Source: CADCTB01 sp036269435
GTDB taxonomy: Bacteria > Actinomycetota > Acidimicrobiia > Acidimicrobiales > AC-14
DNA length: 64,000 nucleotides
Assembly (NCBI GenBank): GCA_036269435.1
Contig: DATASA010000110.1
Coordinates: forward strand, 1-64,000
Direction: 5' to 3'
Part shown: positions 15,370 to 24,185 of the stretch, one piece after another
How positions within the stretch are numbered: position 1 is the stretch's first letter
Layout: every line of letters begins with the position of its first letter
Notes under the pieces: model-generated
Told to the model about the DNA's origin: nothing
Seen by the model: only the letters and a program-made list of their open reading frames with translations
Databases searched by the model: none
Position numbers and translations under genes: made by a program

Positions 15370-16494
15370 ATGCGGATCGGCTTCGACGGCACGCCCCTGC
15401 TCGGCTCGAAAACCGGCGTCGGCTGGTACACCCACGAGCTCATCGACGCCATGGCCGAGCTCGCGCCCCAGGAGGAGATGGTGGTCTTCCCCATCTCCTG
15501 GCGCACCGCCCGTCACCTGAAGATCGACCCGCCCCACCGCCCGAACGTGACCGTCGAGCGCAAGCTGGCCCCGGCCCGGCCGCTGTGGGCCATGTGGGAC
15601 CGGGTGCAGTTCCCGCCGGTCGAGTGGCTGGTCCGCTGCGACGTCTTCCACGCCACCAACTTCATCGCCCCGCCGTCGCGCAAGGTGCCGATCGTGGTGA
15701 CCGTCCACGACATCGGCTTCGTGCACAACCCCGAAGCGGTGGCGCCCGGCGTCCGACGCATGGCCCGCCTGCTGCCGGCCATGCTCCGCCGCGCTTCGGC
15801 GATCGTCACCGTGTCCCGGTTCACCTGCGAGGAGCTGGTGACGTGGATGCCCGAGGTTGCCGGCAAGACGAGCGTGGTCCACAACGGCAGCCACGCCCGC
15901 CCGGCACCGCCCCCTGGTGACGGTCACGGCAACGGCGACGGCGGGGGCGACAGCCATCCCCCGTACGCCCTCATGCTCGGCACGCTGGAGCCCCGCAAGA
16001 ACCTCCCCCTGGCCCTGGACGCCCTGCGTATCCTCCGCCGCCGCGGCGTCGACCTGCGCCTGGTGCTGGCCGGCGGGCGCAGCGCCCTGCTGGACGTCCC
16101 CGCGCTCCTGCGCAAGCGGGGCCTGGGTGAGCCCGAGGTCACCCGCACCGGCTACATCGACGACGCCCGGGTCTCGGCCCTGCTGGCCGACGCCAGGGTC
16201 CTCGTCTTCCCGTCGCTGTACGAGGGGTTCGGCATGCCGCTGCTGGAAGGCATGGAGGCGGGCGTGCCGGTGGTCGGGGTACGGGCGGGAGCGACGCCCG
16301 AGACGGTGGGCGACGCCGGGCTCCTCGTCGAGCCGGGCGACGCCGAAGGCTTCGCCGACGCCATGGAGCGGGCCGCCTTCGACGAGGACCTGCGGGCCGG
16401 GCTCATCGCCGCCGGGCACGTGCAGGCGGCCAAGTTCACCTGGGCCGGCGCGGCCGCGGCGACCCTCGACATCTACCGACAGGTGGGCGCCTGA
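15370..16494 (+). CDS. GT4-family glycosyltransferase
   Basis: GT-B fold, retaining-type glycosyltransferase, 374 aa, cytosolic or membrane-associated. The N-terminal half opens MRIGFDGTPLLGSKTGVGWY with the donor/acceptor cleft motif TVHDIGFVHNPE. The C-terminal half has LGTLEPRKNLPLALDA and the nucleotide-sugar motif PSLYEGFGMPLLEGMEAG (E-x7-E). A Gly/His/Asp-rich insertion (PPPGDGHGNGDGGGDSHPP) links the two domains and is unusual. ATG 15370 overlaps a GAGG. The donor sugar is unknown; relatives use GDP-mannose or similar. Confidence 0.88.
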   Translation: MRIGFDGTPLLGSKTGVGWYTHELIDAMAELAPQEEMVVFPISWRTARHLKIDPPHRPNVTVERKLAPARPLWAMWDRVQFPPVEWLVRCDVFHATNFIAPPSRKVPIVVTVHDIGFVHNPEAVAPGVRRMARLLPAMLRRASAIVTVSRFTCEELVTWMPEVAGKTSVVHNGSHARPAPPPGDGHGNGDGGGDSHPPYALMLGTLEPRKNLPLALDALRILRRRGVDLRLVLAGGRSALLDVPALLRKRGLGEPEVTRTGYIDDARVSALLADARVLVFPSLYEGFGMPLLEGMEAGVPVVGVRAGATPETVGDAGLLVEPGDAEGFADAMERAAFDEDLRAGLIAAGHVQAAKFTWAGAAAATLDIYRQVGA

Positions 16495-16547
16495 TCCACC
16501 ATGCCCCCAGCCGCTCAGGACCGACGACTACTGTGTGCGGCTTGCGA

Positions 16548-17774
16548 ATGCGAAGAGTGGTTCTCGTCGTCCTTGCCCTGGCGACCCTGGTCTCTCCCGG
16601 AGCAATCGGAAGCGCCGGAGCCCAGTCGGCTCCCTCCTCGGGATCCGTGGTCACCATCCCCTCGGTGGGTGACTCCCAGCCCACCCCGCGTGACCCCGAC
16701 CGGGCCGCCAAGGACGGGCGCGAGGCCGGCCCGCCGGGCGGCGCCACCCCCGCCATCGCCGGTGAGGGCCCGGGCGCGTCGCCGTCGCCGGCCCCCCCGG
16801 GCTCCGGTTCGGCCAACCCGCCGTCGTTCGCCACCTTCCGCGTCTACGCCACCGAGTACGACCCCAACACGCCGGGCAGCGTCGAGGTGGCCGTCCCCGA
16901 CAAGTGCGCCAAGTTCGCGGCCTTGAAGCTGACCACCGCGCTGAGCGCATCCGGCTGCTCGAGCGGGTACCGCCTCGACCTCGACTACCGCGTGGTGGTG
17001 AGCCGGGACAGCGGCCAGAGCGCCACCATCCCGGTCAAGGACGTCGGCCCCTGGAACGAGGACGACCCCTACTGGGCCGGTCCCGGCTCCACCCGCCCGC
17101 GCCGCCGGTTCGGCGACCTGCCCCGGGGCACGCCGGAGTCCCAGGCCGCGTTCTACAACGGCTACAACACCAGCTCCAACTGCATCAGCCTCTCCACCGG
17201 CCAGCCCAGCGGCAAGGCCGGCGGGGCCGACCAGTTCGGACGCTGCGTGCTGAACCCGGCCGGCATCGACCTGTCCATCGAGGCGGCGAAGTCGCTCGGC
17301 ATGACCGACAACGGCTGGGTCACGGTGAGCTTCCTGTGGGAGCCGCTGGACACGACGGTCAGTGTCGGCCACACCGGCAAGAACCTCGACATCAACTTCG
17401 TCTCCCTCGACCGGGGCGCCCAGGCCATCCAGTGGCCGGCCAACGGCGGCAAGAACCAGCAGTGGCGGTTCATCCCGGTGGGGCCGAACGTCTACAACAT
17501 CCAGGTCCAGCACAGCGGGATGATGCTCGACGTCGAGGGCGCCTCGAAGGATCCGGGGGCGCGCGTCATCCAATGGCCGGCCAACGGCGGCGTCAACCAA
17601 CAGTGGAAACTCGTGCCGGTGGGCACCACCGGCGCCTTCAACTTCGTGGCTCAGCACAGTGGCCTGGTGCTCGACGTGGCCGGCGTCTCGAGGGACGACG
17701 GCGCGCCCATCATCCAGTGGCCGGCCAACGGCGGGCTGAACCAGCAGTGGAAGCCGGCGGTCACCGGAGTTTGA
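16548..17774 (+). CDS. secreted double-psi-barrel-like protein with ricin-type lectin domain
   Basis: Exported protein of 408 aa. A signal peptide (MRRVVLVVLALATLVSPGAI and on) is followed by a Pro/Ser/Gly-rich spacer (about residues 30-90). A central domain of about 135 residues (FRVYATEYDPNTPGS, VSRDSGQSATIPVKDVGPWN, NCISLSTGQPSGKAGG) resembles RlpA/expansin-type double-psi barrels; this is inferred from the KDVGPWN turn. The C-terminal 140 residues are a ricin B-type beta-trefoil with three GGxNQQW repeats. ATG 16548 is preferred because a TACTGT -10 (16529-16534) overlaps the earlier GTG 16533. Likely binds or acts on wall polysaccharide; it sits between glycosyltransferase genes. Confidence 0.8.
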   Translation: MRRVVLVVLALATLVSPGAIGSAGAQSAPSSGSVVTIPSVGDSQPTPRDPDRAAKDGREAGPPGGATPAIAGEGPGASPSPAPPGSGSANPPSFATFRVYATEYDPNTPGSVEVAVPDKCAKFAALKLTTALSASGCSSGYRLDLDYRVVVSRDSGQSATIPVKDVGPWNEDDPYWAGPGSTRPRRRFGDLPRGTPESQAAFYNGYNTSSNCISLSTGQPSGKAGGADQFGRCVLNPAGIDLSIEAAKSLGMTDNGWVTVSFLWEPLDTTVSVGHTGKNLDINFVSLDRGAQAIQWPANGGKNQQWRFIPVGPNVYNIQVQHSGMMLDVEGASKDPGARVIQWPANGGVNQQWKLVPVGTTGAFNFVAQHSGLVLDVAGVSRDDGAPIIQWPANGGLNQQWKPAVTGV

Positions 17775-17792
17775 GCACGGCGACGTAACCCG

Positions 17793-18875
17793 ATGCGCCT
17801 CCTGGTGGTGGCCGAGCAGCTCCGCCGCGCCGTCCCCGGAGGCATCGGAACCTACGCGCGGGGGCTGCTCGCCGGACTGGCGGCGATCGAGGAGCCGGCT
17901 CGTCCCGACGTCGGCCTGTGGGCCAGCCGCGCCCCCTCGGGGCGACCGGACCCGCTGGCCGCCCTCGGCCCGGTGTCGGCCTCGGCCCTGCCCGCCCGCG
18001 GCCAGGTGTGGGCCTGGGACCGGGGCTTCGGCACCGCCCCCGGCCGGCCCGACGTCGTCCACGCCACCTCGTTCGCCGTCCCGCCCACCGGCGCCGTCCC
18101 TTTGAGCGCCATGGTCCACGACCTGGCCTGGCGCCAGTTCCCCGACGCGTACCCGGCCCGGGGGCGGCGTTGGCACGAGGCGGCGCTGGGCCGCACCCTC
18201 GACCGGGCCGCCCGCATGGTCGTCCCGTCGGCGTCGGTGGCCGACGACCTCCTGGCTGCAGGGGCGCCTCCGGCGCGGGTCGAGGTGATCGAGGAGGGGT
18301 GCGACCACCTCCCCCCGCCGGACGACGAAGGCGCCGCCGCCCTGCTCTCCCGGCTGGGCGTCGAGGGGGACTTCCTCCTCACCGTGTCCACCCTGGAGCC
18401 CCGCAAGAACCTGCCCCGCCTGCTGGCGGCCTACGAGCAGGCCCGGGCCCGCTTCCCCCGGCCGTGGCCCCTGGTCGTGGCCGGGCCGGCGGGGTGGGGG
18501 CCGTCGCTGCGATCGGGGCCAGGCGTCGTCCTGGCCGGCCAGGTCGACGGCGGAGTCCTCAGCGCCCTGTACCGGCGGGCCCGCACGATGGCCTACGTGC
18601 CGCTGCGCGAGGGCTTCGGGCTGCCTGTTGCGGAGGCGATGTCCTGCGGCGTCCCCGTCGTGTCGAGCCCGGTACCCAGCGCCGGCGGAGCCAGTCTCGA
18701 GGTCGACCCGCTCGACGTCGACGCCATCGCCGCCGGCCTGGTCGCCGCGGCCGGCGACGACGCCCGCCGGGCCGACCTCATTGCGGCGGGCTCGGCCCGG
18801 GCTGGGCAGCTGACCTGGGCCCGGGCCGCCCGTGGCCACGTCGAGGTGTGGACAGCCATGCTGGCGGCACGGTGA
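17793..18875 (+). CDS. GT4-family glycosyltransferase
   Basis: GT-B glycosyltransferase, 360 aa. The N-terminus MRLLVVAEQLRRAVPGGIGT carries the Gly-rich donor loop; AMVHDLAWRQFPDAYP matches the acceptor-side loop; STLEPRKNLPRLLAAYEQA and REGFGLPVAEAMSCGVPVV (E-x7-E) form the nucleotide-sugar site. It lacks the linker insertion seen in the previous GT4. The stop overlaps the GTG of the next GT gene by 4 nt, so the two are co-translated. Substrates are not deducible. Confidence 0.88.
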   Translation: MRLLVVAEQLRRAVPGGIGTYARGLLAGLAAIEEPARPDVGLWASRAPSGRPDPLAALGPVSASALPARGQVWAWDRGFGTAPGRPDVVHATSFAVPPTGAVPLSAMVHDLAWRQFPDAYPARGRRWHEAALGRTLDRAARMVVPSASVADDLLAAGAPPARVEVIEEGCDHLPPPDDEGAAALLSRLGVEGDFLLTVSTLEPRKNLPRLLAAYEQARARFPRPWPLVVAGPAGWGPSLRSGPGVVLAGQVDGGVLSALYRRARTMAYVPLREGFGLPVAEAMSCGVPVVSSPVPSAGGASLEVDPLDVDAIAAGLVAAAGDDARRADLIAAGSARAGQLTWARAARGHVEVWTAMLAAR

Positions 18876-20002
18876 CTGCGCCGGTACGTGTCTCCCTCGA
18901 CGCCAGCGCCATCCCCGATCCGGCGGGTGGGGCGGGCCGCTACGTGCTGGCGCTGGCCGAGGCGTTGGAACGGCGCGACGACGTCGAGGTGACGGTCGTG
19001 GCGCGGGCCGGGGACGGGGCCCGCTGGCCCCGGCTCGTCGTCGCCGCCGCGCCGGCGCCGAGGCCCGTCCGCCTGGTGTGGGAGCAGGCCGGCCTTCCCC
19101 TTCTGCTTCGCCGCCTGCGGGTCGACGTCCACCACGGTCCCCACTACACGATGCCGGTCGCGGCCGGTCGACCGACGGTCGTGACCATCCACGACCTTTC
19201 CTTCTTCACCCATCCGGAGTGGCACGACCGGGCCAAGGTCGCCTTCTTCACCACCGCCATCCGACTGGCGGCGCGACGGGCCTCGGCTCTCGTGGCCGTC
19301 AGCGCCACCACCGCCGAACTGCTCACCGAGCTGGTCGAGCCCCGCGCTCCCGTCCACGTCGTGCCCCACGGCGTCGACCACCTGCGCTTCCGGCCCGATC
19401 CGCCTGCGGCGGTGGGCGAAGGCGGCGACGAGGATTTGGCCGCCCTCGCCCGCCTCGGCGTGCGGGCGCCCTACGTCGCCTTCCTGGGCACGCTGGAGCC
19501 CCGCAAGGACGTGCCCACCCTGGTCCGGGCCTTCGACCGGATCGCCGGTGGCCGGGCCGACCTGACGCTGGTCCTGGCCGGCGCGCCCGGTTGGGGGACG
19601 GCCGCCGTCGACGCCGCGGTGGCCGGCGCCAGCCACCGCGACCGCATCCATCGGCTGGGCTACGTCGCCGAGGACGCCATCCCCGCGCTGCTCCGGGGCG
19701 CGGCGGTGGTGGCCTACCCCTCGCTGGAGGAGGGCTTCGGGCTGCCCGTGCTCGAGGCGCTGGCCTGCGGCGCCCCCGTGGTGACGACGTGCGGGACGGT
19801 GATGGAGGAGGTGGCGGCCGGTGCCGCCGTCCTCTGTCGCCCCGCCGACGCCAGCTCGCTGGCCGACGCGCTGGAGGAGGCGCTGACCCCCGACGACCGC
19901 CGCCGCCGGCTCGGCTCCGAGGTCGCGGCCCGCTCCACCTGGGAGGCGTCCGCCGCCGCCCACGTCGACGTCTACCGGTCGGCGGCGGCGACCGGCGGGT
20001 AG
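18872..20002 (+). CDS. GT4-family glycosyltransferase
   Basis: GT-B glycosyltransferase, 376 aa, third of the family in this stretch. It has VSLDASAIPDPAGGAGRYVL at the N-terminus, TIHDLSFFTHPEWHD at the acceptor loop, LGTLEPRKDVPTLVRAFDRI, and the donor motif SLEEGFGLPVLEALACGAPVV. The GTG start at 18872 overlaps the preceding TGA. Its 3' end overlaps the convergent YfhO-like gene by 31 nt (19972-20002). The three GT4 enzymes share the LEPRK block and probably arose by duplication; they likely add successive sugars to one glycan. Confidence 0.88.
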   Translation: MTAPVRVSLDASAIPDPAGGAGRYVLALAEALERRDDVEVTVVARAGDGARWPRLVVAAAPAPRPVRLVWEQAGLPLLLRRLRVDVHHGPHYTMPVAAGRPTVVTIHDLSFFTHPEWHDRAKVAFFTTAIRLAARRASALVAVSATTAELLTELVEPRAPVHVVPHGVDHLRFRPDPPAAVGEGGDEDLAALARLGVRAPYVAFLGTLEPRKDVPTLVRAFDRIAGGRADLTLVLAGAPGWGTAAVDAAVAGASHRDRIHRLGYVAEDAIPALLRGAAVVAYPSLEEGFGLPVLEALACGAPVVTTCGTVMEEVAAGAAVLCRPADASSLADALEEALTPDDRRRRLGSEVAARSTWEASAAAHVDVYRSAAATGG

Positions 20003-22434
20003 CCGCCGGCCCGGCGCGCCCGACGTGCGGCGCCGGCCCGCGTGCCGGCCGTCGACCCCGGCCCGACGCTCCAGCCGAGGAGGGCGACGACCACGAGCAG
20101 CGACGCCGCGGTCAGGGCCAGGCCGTAACGGACCGAGTCGGGCTGGTAGCGCAGGACGACGTCGCTCGCGCCCGGGCCGACGGGGACGGCGGTGAAGGCC
20201 ACGTTGGCCCGCCGGAGCGGGACCGTTCGACCGTTGACCGTCGCCTTCCAGCCGGGGTACCGGGTCACCAGGGCGACCAGCCATCCGGGGCTGTCCCGGG
20301 CTACCCGCAGGTGGATCTCGGTGGGGTCCTCGCGGATCACTTCCACGGCCCCCGCGGCGCCGACCGAGGCCGCCACCGCGGCGTGGATGAGGACCGTCTG
20401 CTGGGGGTCGAAGTCGGGCCGCTCGAGAAGGCGGAGGGCGTCCTCGTTGCCGGCCACGGGGAGGGCGTCTCCCGGCGAGTAGTACCGCGGCGATCCACCG
20501 GGCACCCGGAAGACACCGACGCTCCCGCTGCGGCCGACCTCCTGCATGCCGACGGCGACGCCCGTGGTCGCCACGTACCGCACCCCGAGGACCTTGGCCA
20601 GCCGGTCCCAGTGGATGGCGTCGGGGACGGCCAGCATGCGGCGCTGCAGGAGGTCGTAGTCGGCGACGCCGACGCCGTCGTAGCTGGTCGGCATGTGGAG
20701 GCGGTACCAGAGGTTGGTGTCCGGGTTCATGAGCCCGTCGATCAGGACGGTGTCGGAGCCCACGGCGTCGCTCACCGCGGTCACCGCCGGGGTCACCGGA
20801 TAGAAGTACCGAGGGTCGACGGTGGGGTTGTAGTGGCGGAGCAGGAAGCCGGACTGGGCGAACACCATGGCGACGAGGAGGGCACCGCCGCCGACCCGCG
20901 TCCACGACCGGCCCCGCCCGGCGACGAGCAGCCCGACCGCCCCCACTCCGGCGACGAAGGTGAGCGAGATGTACCGGATGTGCTGGCCGACCGCCTTTCG
21001 GGCCAGCGCGCTCGCCACGGTGTTGGCGGGCAGGCCCCCGAAGTAGTTGCGCAGGAGCCGCTCGGACACCAGGGCCAGCAGGAGCAGGACCGCACCGCCG
21101 GCCGCGAAGGCCGCGCCCACGAGCAGTCGCCGACCCCTGGGCGCGCACAGATGGTCGAGGCCGACGGCGGCGAGACAGCTCAGGGCGAACAGCCACACCG
21201 GTTGGCTGCGGCTCACCACGCTGAGCTCGACGAGCGGCAGCGACCCGACCACGCGGCCCAGGCCGCCGATGTCGTGGGCCCACAGGAACCACAGGGCGGC
21301 GGTGACGGTGAAGAAGGCGACGACGACACGAGGTGCCTCGGCGGCGTGGTCGCCTCCACGACGCCGGACCAGCGAGACCGCCCCGGCTCCGGCCAACAGG
21401 AGCACGAGAAGGCCGATGTAGAACCCGACCGCCTCGTTGTAGTTCGACCCGATGGCCGCGCCCCCGGGCAGCCGCAGCGTGCCCCGCAGCGGGCCGGGGT
21501 CGTAGTAGTTCGTCGCCGGGCTGCCAAAGAGGTTCGGGAAGGCCAGGAGCGTGGCGAAGCGCGGGTCGAAATGGGTCAGGGCCCGGGTGGCGCCCTCGGC
21601 GTAGGACGTGCTCCGCAGCAGGTACTCGACGAACGGCAGCGTCTGCACGCCGCTGATCCCGGCCCCCAGGAGCGTGGCCGCGCCCACTTCGGCCACCCGC
21701 CCGACCCGCTGGCGCGCCGGTCCCGCGGTGAGGCCGAGGCGAACCACCGCGTATCCCAGCACCAGGGCCATGCAGAAGAACAGCGTCTCGGGATGGCCGG
21801 CCAGGAACGCCCACGCCACGATGCCGGCGTAAGCGGCGAGGGCCGCCCACCGACGGGCGCGGTCGGCCGCGGCCCGGGCCACCTCCACCAGCCACAACCC
21901 GGCTGGCAGGCAGACGGCGGCACCCGGATGGGGCCAGTTCAGCCACAGGATGTTGTAGGCGCTGAACATGAAGGCGACGGCGCCCACGATCCCGGCGAGG
22001 TGCGAGACGCGCAGTCGGCGCAGGTACAGGTAGGTGAACAGGCCGAGCACGAACAGCTTGAGGCCGGCGGCGAGGAACAGGGCGATCCGGAAGGGCAGGG
22101 CGTAGAACGGCAGGCTGAACGGCGAGAGGACCGCGGAGACGCTGTTGGCCAGGTGGGGCACGCCGGCGGCGTTGTAGGGGTTCCAGACCGGCAGCCGTCC
22201 GTGGCTGAGCTGGTCGCGGTTCCACTCGAGCCAAGGGTGCATCTGCCACACCGGGTCACCGAGGAGCGCGTTCTTCACCGTGTAGTTCGCCGGCGCGTCC
22301 CGCAACATGGGCGACGACTGGAGGAGGTCGGTGGTGGCGTAGTAGCCGTTCGAGCTGATCGGCTGCCAGAGGAAGACCACGAGCAGTGCGGCCAGGACGG
22401 CACTGGCCTGCAGGACCTGACGGGGCGACGTCAC
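19972..22434 (-). CDS. YfhO-like polytopic membrane protein (GT-C type)
   Basis: Integral membrane protein of 820 aa with a YfhO-type layout: about 12 hydrophobic helices, an extracytoplasmic region after helix 1 (YYATTDLLQSSPMLRDAPAN, LPVWNPYNAAG), and a C-terminal soluble beta domain with YPGWKATVNGRTVPL. YfhO proteins are implicated in glycosylating lipid-linked or wall polymers from polyprenyl-phosphate sugars outside the membrane. GTG 22434 is the first start after a TTGCGG-N17-TAGATT promoter; no in-frame start lies between. The 3' end is convergent with the GT4 gene and overlaps it by 31 nt. The donor sugar is unknown. Confidence 0.8.
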   Translation of the reverse strand: MTSPRQVLQASAVLAALLVVFLWQPISSNGYYATTDLLQSSPMLRDAPANYTVKNALLGDPVWQMHPWLEWNRDQLSHGRLPVWNPYNAAGVPHLANSVSAVLSPFSLPFYALPFRIALFLAAGLKLFVLGLFTYLYLRRLRVSHLAGIVGAVAFMFSAYNILWLNWPHPGAAVCLPAGLWLVEVARAAADRARRWAALAAYAGIVAWAFLAGHPETLFFCMALVLGYAVVRLGLTAGPARQRVGRVAEVGAATLLGAGISGVQTLPFVEYLLRSTSYAEGATRALTHFDPRFATLLAFPNLFGSPATNYYDPGPLRGTLRLPGGAAIGSNYNEAVGFYIGLLVLLLAGAGAVSLVRRRGGDHAAEAPRVVVAFFTVTAALWFLWAHDIGGLGRVVGSLPLVELSVVSRSQPVWLFALSCLAAVGLDHLCAPRGRRLLVGAAFAAGGAVLLLLALVSERLLRNYFGGLPANTVASALARKAVGQHIRYISLTFVAGVGAVGLLVAGRGRSWTRVGGGALLVAMVFAQSGFLLRHYNPTVDPRYFYPVTPAVTAVSDAVGSDTVLIDGLMNPDTNLWYRLHMPTSYDGVGVADYDLLQRRMLAVPDAIHWDRLAKVLGVRYVATTGVAVGMQEVGRSGSVGVFRVPGGSPRYYSPGDALPVAGNEDALRLLERPDFDPQQTVLIHAAVAASVGAAGAVEVIREDPTEIHLRVARDSPGWLVALVTRYPGWKATVNGRTVPLRRANVAFTAVPVGPGASDVVLRYQPDSVRYGLALTAASLLVVVALLGWSVGPGSTAGTRAGAARRARRAGGYPPVAAADR

Positions 22435-22475
22435 CGGGCGGGCGAGGGGTCGCTCACGGAACCATCGCCACGGGC

Positions 22476-22504
22476 AATCTAGGTGTGGCCCGGTTGCGCC
22501 GCAA
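22476..22504 (-). promoter_or_regulatory. promoter TTGCGG-N17-TAGATT for the YfhO-like gene
   Basis: Minus-strand -10 TAGATT (22481-22476) and -35-like TTGCGG (22504-22499) at 17-nt spacing. The -35 lies in one arm of the terminator hairpin of the upstream yqgE gene, so termination and initiation share bases. The leader would be about 35 nt. Confidence 0.45.
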
Positions 22505-22510
22505 CCGGGC
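22488..22510 (-). terminator. hairpin after yqgE
   Basis: Inverted repeat with 11-nt arms GCCCGGTTGCG and CGCAACCGGGC around one base (in practice a 9-bp stem with a small loop), 6 nt past the yqgE stop at 22517. No U-tract. Confidence 0.75.
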
Positions 22511-22516
22511 TGGGGG

Positions 22517-23080
22517 TCAGTTCCGCGAGGGGTCCGGCGGGTAGGCGGCGAACAGGGCGAGGGTGCCCGGCTGGCGGCGCAGGACTGTGGCCCACAGGTC
22601 CTCCGGCGCAGGCGACAGGGGGTCGGCCGCGTCGGCGTCGACCACGAACCAGCCCCCGTCGGCGATCTCACGGTCGACCTGGCCCGGGCCCCAACCGGCA
22701 TAGCCGGCGAACACCCGGATCTCGTCGAGCCGCGGGATCGTCTCGTCCGGGTCACTGTCCAGGTCGAGGGTGCCCACCGGACCGGCGCCGAGCAGCGGCT
22801 GCCAGCCCTCCGCTGCTCCGGCCGGGCCGAGCCGGGCGACGCAGACCGCCGCGCTCGGCGCCACGGGGCCGCCGATGAACACGACAGGCGGATGGGCCGC
22901 GGCCCGGGCCCACTCGGGCAGCGGCTCGGCCACGTCGAGCTCGCTGGGCCGGTTCAGCACCACGCCCAGCGCGCCCTCGTCACCGTCCTCCAGCACGAGC
23001 ACGACCGTGCGCTCGAAGTTGGGGTCGCCCAGGTTCGGGGTGGCGACGAGCAACCGGCCCTTCAACCTTGCCCGCCTCAC
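22517..23080 (-). CDS. yqgE: YqgE/AlgH family protein (UPF0301)
   Basis: 187-aa cytosolic protein of the conserved YqgE/AlgH family, whose biochemical role is not established. Family hallmarks are GRLLVATPNLGDPNFERTVV at the N-terminus, GALGVVLNRPSE, VFIGGPVAP and VFAGYAGWGPGQVDREI with a final GGWFVVDADAADPL. GTG 23080 overlaps the TGA of the upstream 100-aa gene by 4 nt; a TTG at 23068 is the only other plausible start. The length is normal for the family. A terminator hairpin follows the stop. Confidence 0.9.
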   Translation of the reverse strand: MRRARLKGRLLVATPNLGDPNFERTVVLVLEDGDEGALGVVLNRPSELDVAEPLPEWARAAAHPPVVFIGGPVAPSAAVCVARLGPAGAAEGWQPLLGAGPVGTLDLDSDPDETIPRLDEIRVFAGYAGWGPGQVDREIADGGWFVVDADAADPLSPAPEDLWATVLRRQPGTLALFAAYPPDPSRN

Positions 23081-23379
23081 CGGCGCGGTGGGGGGCCGAG
23101 CAGGGACTGCTGGGCGCTGCGCAGCGCCGTCCGGGCCGACGCGACCAACGGGCGAATCTCGTCGGACAGGCGGGCCTCCACGTCGTCGAGCACCGGGTCC
23201 ACGCGCTCTTCCACGTCGGCCGCCAGCCGGGACAGCCCCTTCTGCAGCTGGCGACGACGGACCTGCGCCTGCTGGAACCCGAGGATCCCGAGGCCGACCG
23301 CCGTGTACATCGCCTCCCGAAGGTCGCTCCAGTCGTCCACCCCACCAGCAAACCACGCCCGGACCGCCACCGGTGCCAT
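23077..23379 (-). CDS. small hypothetical helical protein, 100 aa
   Basis: Not recognised. Residues 22-36 (REAMYTAVGLGILGF) are mildly hydrophobic, then comes a long charged helix (QQAQVRRRQLQKGLSRLAAD and on) that resembles phasin-like or coiled-coil proteins, ending in PPPRR. ATG 23379 has GGAG 6 nt upstream. It is translationally coupled to yqgE (GTGA overlap), so the two proteins are probably made together. It is divergent from the methyltransferase gene at 23394, with only 14 nt between the starts. Confidence 0.7.
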   Translation of the reverse strand: MAPVAVRAWFAGGVDDWSDLREAMYTAVGLGILGFQQAQVRRRQLQKGLSRLAADVEERVDPVLDDVEARLSDEIRPLVASARTALRSAQQSLLGPPPRR

Positions 23380-23382
23380 AAT
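23377..23382 (+). promoter_or_regulatory. -10-like CATAAT upstream of the methyltransferase
   Basis: CATAAT (five of six consensus bases) ends 11 nt before ATG 23394. It overlaps the start codon of the divergent 100-aa gene. No good -35 is visible at 16-18 nt. Confidence 0.4.
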
Positions 23383-23393
23383 GCTCCGCCCGC

Positions 23394-24185
23394 ATGGCCA
23401 CCATTTCTCAGCCGCCGGGCGAATGGGCGGGCGCCGACCCCCGGTACCGGGGCTACCGGCCCACCCGCCGCGGCGTCCTCCTCGACCACCGCATCCGGGT
23501 CGCCATGAGCCTCGTCCGGCCGGGCAACGTTCGCCGGTTGCTCGACCTGGGCGCGGGCGACGCCTTCGTCACCGCCCGGTTCGGCGAGGCGGCCGGCGCC
23601 GCGCTGGCGGTGGCGGTCGATGTCGGCGAACCGGCCCCGCTCGCCCCCCTCGCCCGCCCCGTGGCCCGGGCCGCGGCCCGCCTGCCGGGACCGCTCCCCT
23701 TTCCGGACGGCTGCTTCGACGTCGTCGTCAGCCTGGAGACGATCGAGCACCTGCTCGACCCGGACGAGCTGCTGTCGGAGGTCCGGCGGGTGCTGGCGCC
23801 CGGCGGGTACCTGCTGCTGTCCACCCCCCGCCTCGACTCGCTCCTGATCGTGGGGTCGCTGCTGCTGGGCGAGCAGCCGCCCGGCGTCGAGGCGTCGTCC
23901 CGACGACGGTACGGCAGCCGCTTCGGCGAGCACCGACCCTCGGGCCACGTCCACCTGTTCACCAAACGAGCGATGGTCGAGGCCATGGCCGCCAACGGGT
24001 TCGCGGTCGACGCCTACCGGGAGGGCCGGTTCAGCTCGAGCTGGTGGCAGGCCGTCCGCTCCGACCGGCGCCCCGGAGCGCGTGACCTGGCCATCGCCGC
24101 CGTCTTCGCCGTCTACGATCTCATTCCCGTGCGCAAGGACGTGATGGTCCTGCGGGCCACGCCCGTCGAGACGGTGCCCCGATGA
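23394..24185 (+). CDS. class I SAM-dependent methyltransferase
   Basis: 263-aa methyltransferase of the UbiE/Methyltransf_11 type. Motif I is LLDLGAGDA (residues 49-57), the motif II acid is in VAVDVGEP, motif III is FDVVVSLETIEHLLDPDELL and post-III is LAPGGYLLLSTP. The C-terminal half has Arg-rich loops and a Trp pair, probably for acceptor binding. The stop overlaps the ATG of a second methyltransferase by 4 nt. Given the neighbours, a sugar or lipid-linked glycan is the likely acceptor; this is inference. Confidence 0.85.
   Translation: MATISQPPGEWAGADPRYRGYRPTRRGVLLDHRIRVAMSLVRPGNVRRLLDLGAGDAFVTARFGEAAGAALAVAVDVGEPAPLAPLARPVARAAARLPGPLPFPDGCFDVVVSLETIEHLLDPDELLSEVRRVLAPGGYLLLSTPRLDSLLIVGSLLLGEQPPGVEASSRRRYGSRFGEHRPSGHVHLFTKRAMVEAMAANGFAVDAYREGRFSSSWWQAVRSDRRPGARDLAIAAVFAVYDLIPVRKDVMVLRATPVETVPR

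Noticed and set aside
16533..16547. GTG start for the secreted lectin-like protein
   Set aside because: A TACTGT -10 element overlaps this GTG, so it would not be transcribed; ATG 16548 also starts the signal peptide cleanly.
18832..22482. 1216-codon open frame on the plus strand opposite and across GT4 and YfhO genes
   Set aside because: Arg/Gly/His-rich translation with no domain. It arises from third-position GC bias opposite real genes that have clear motifs.
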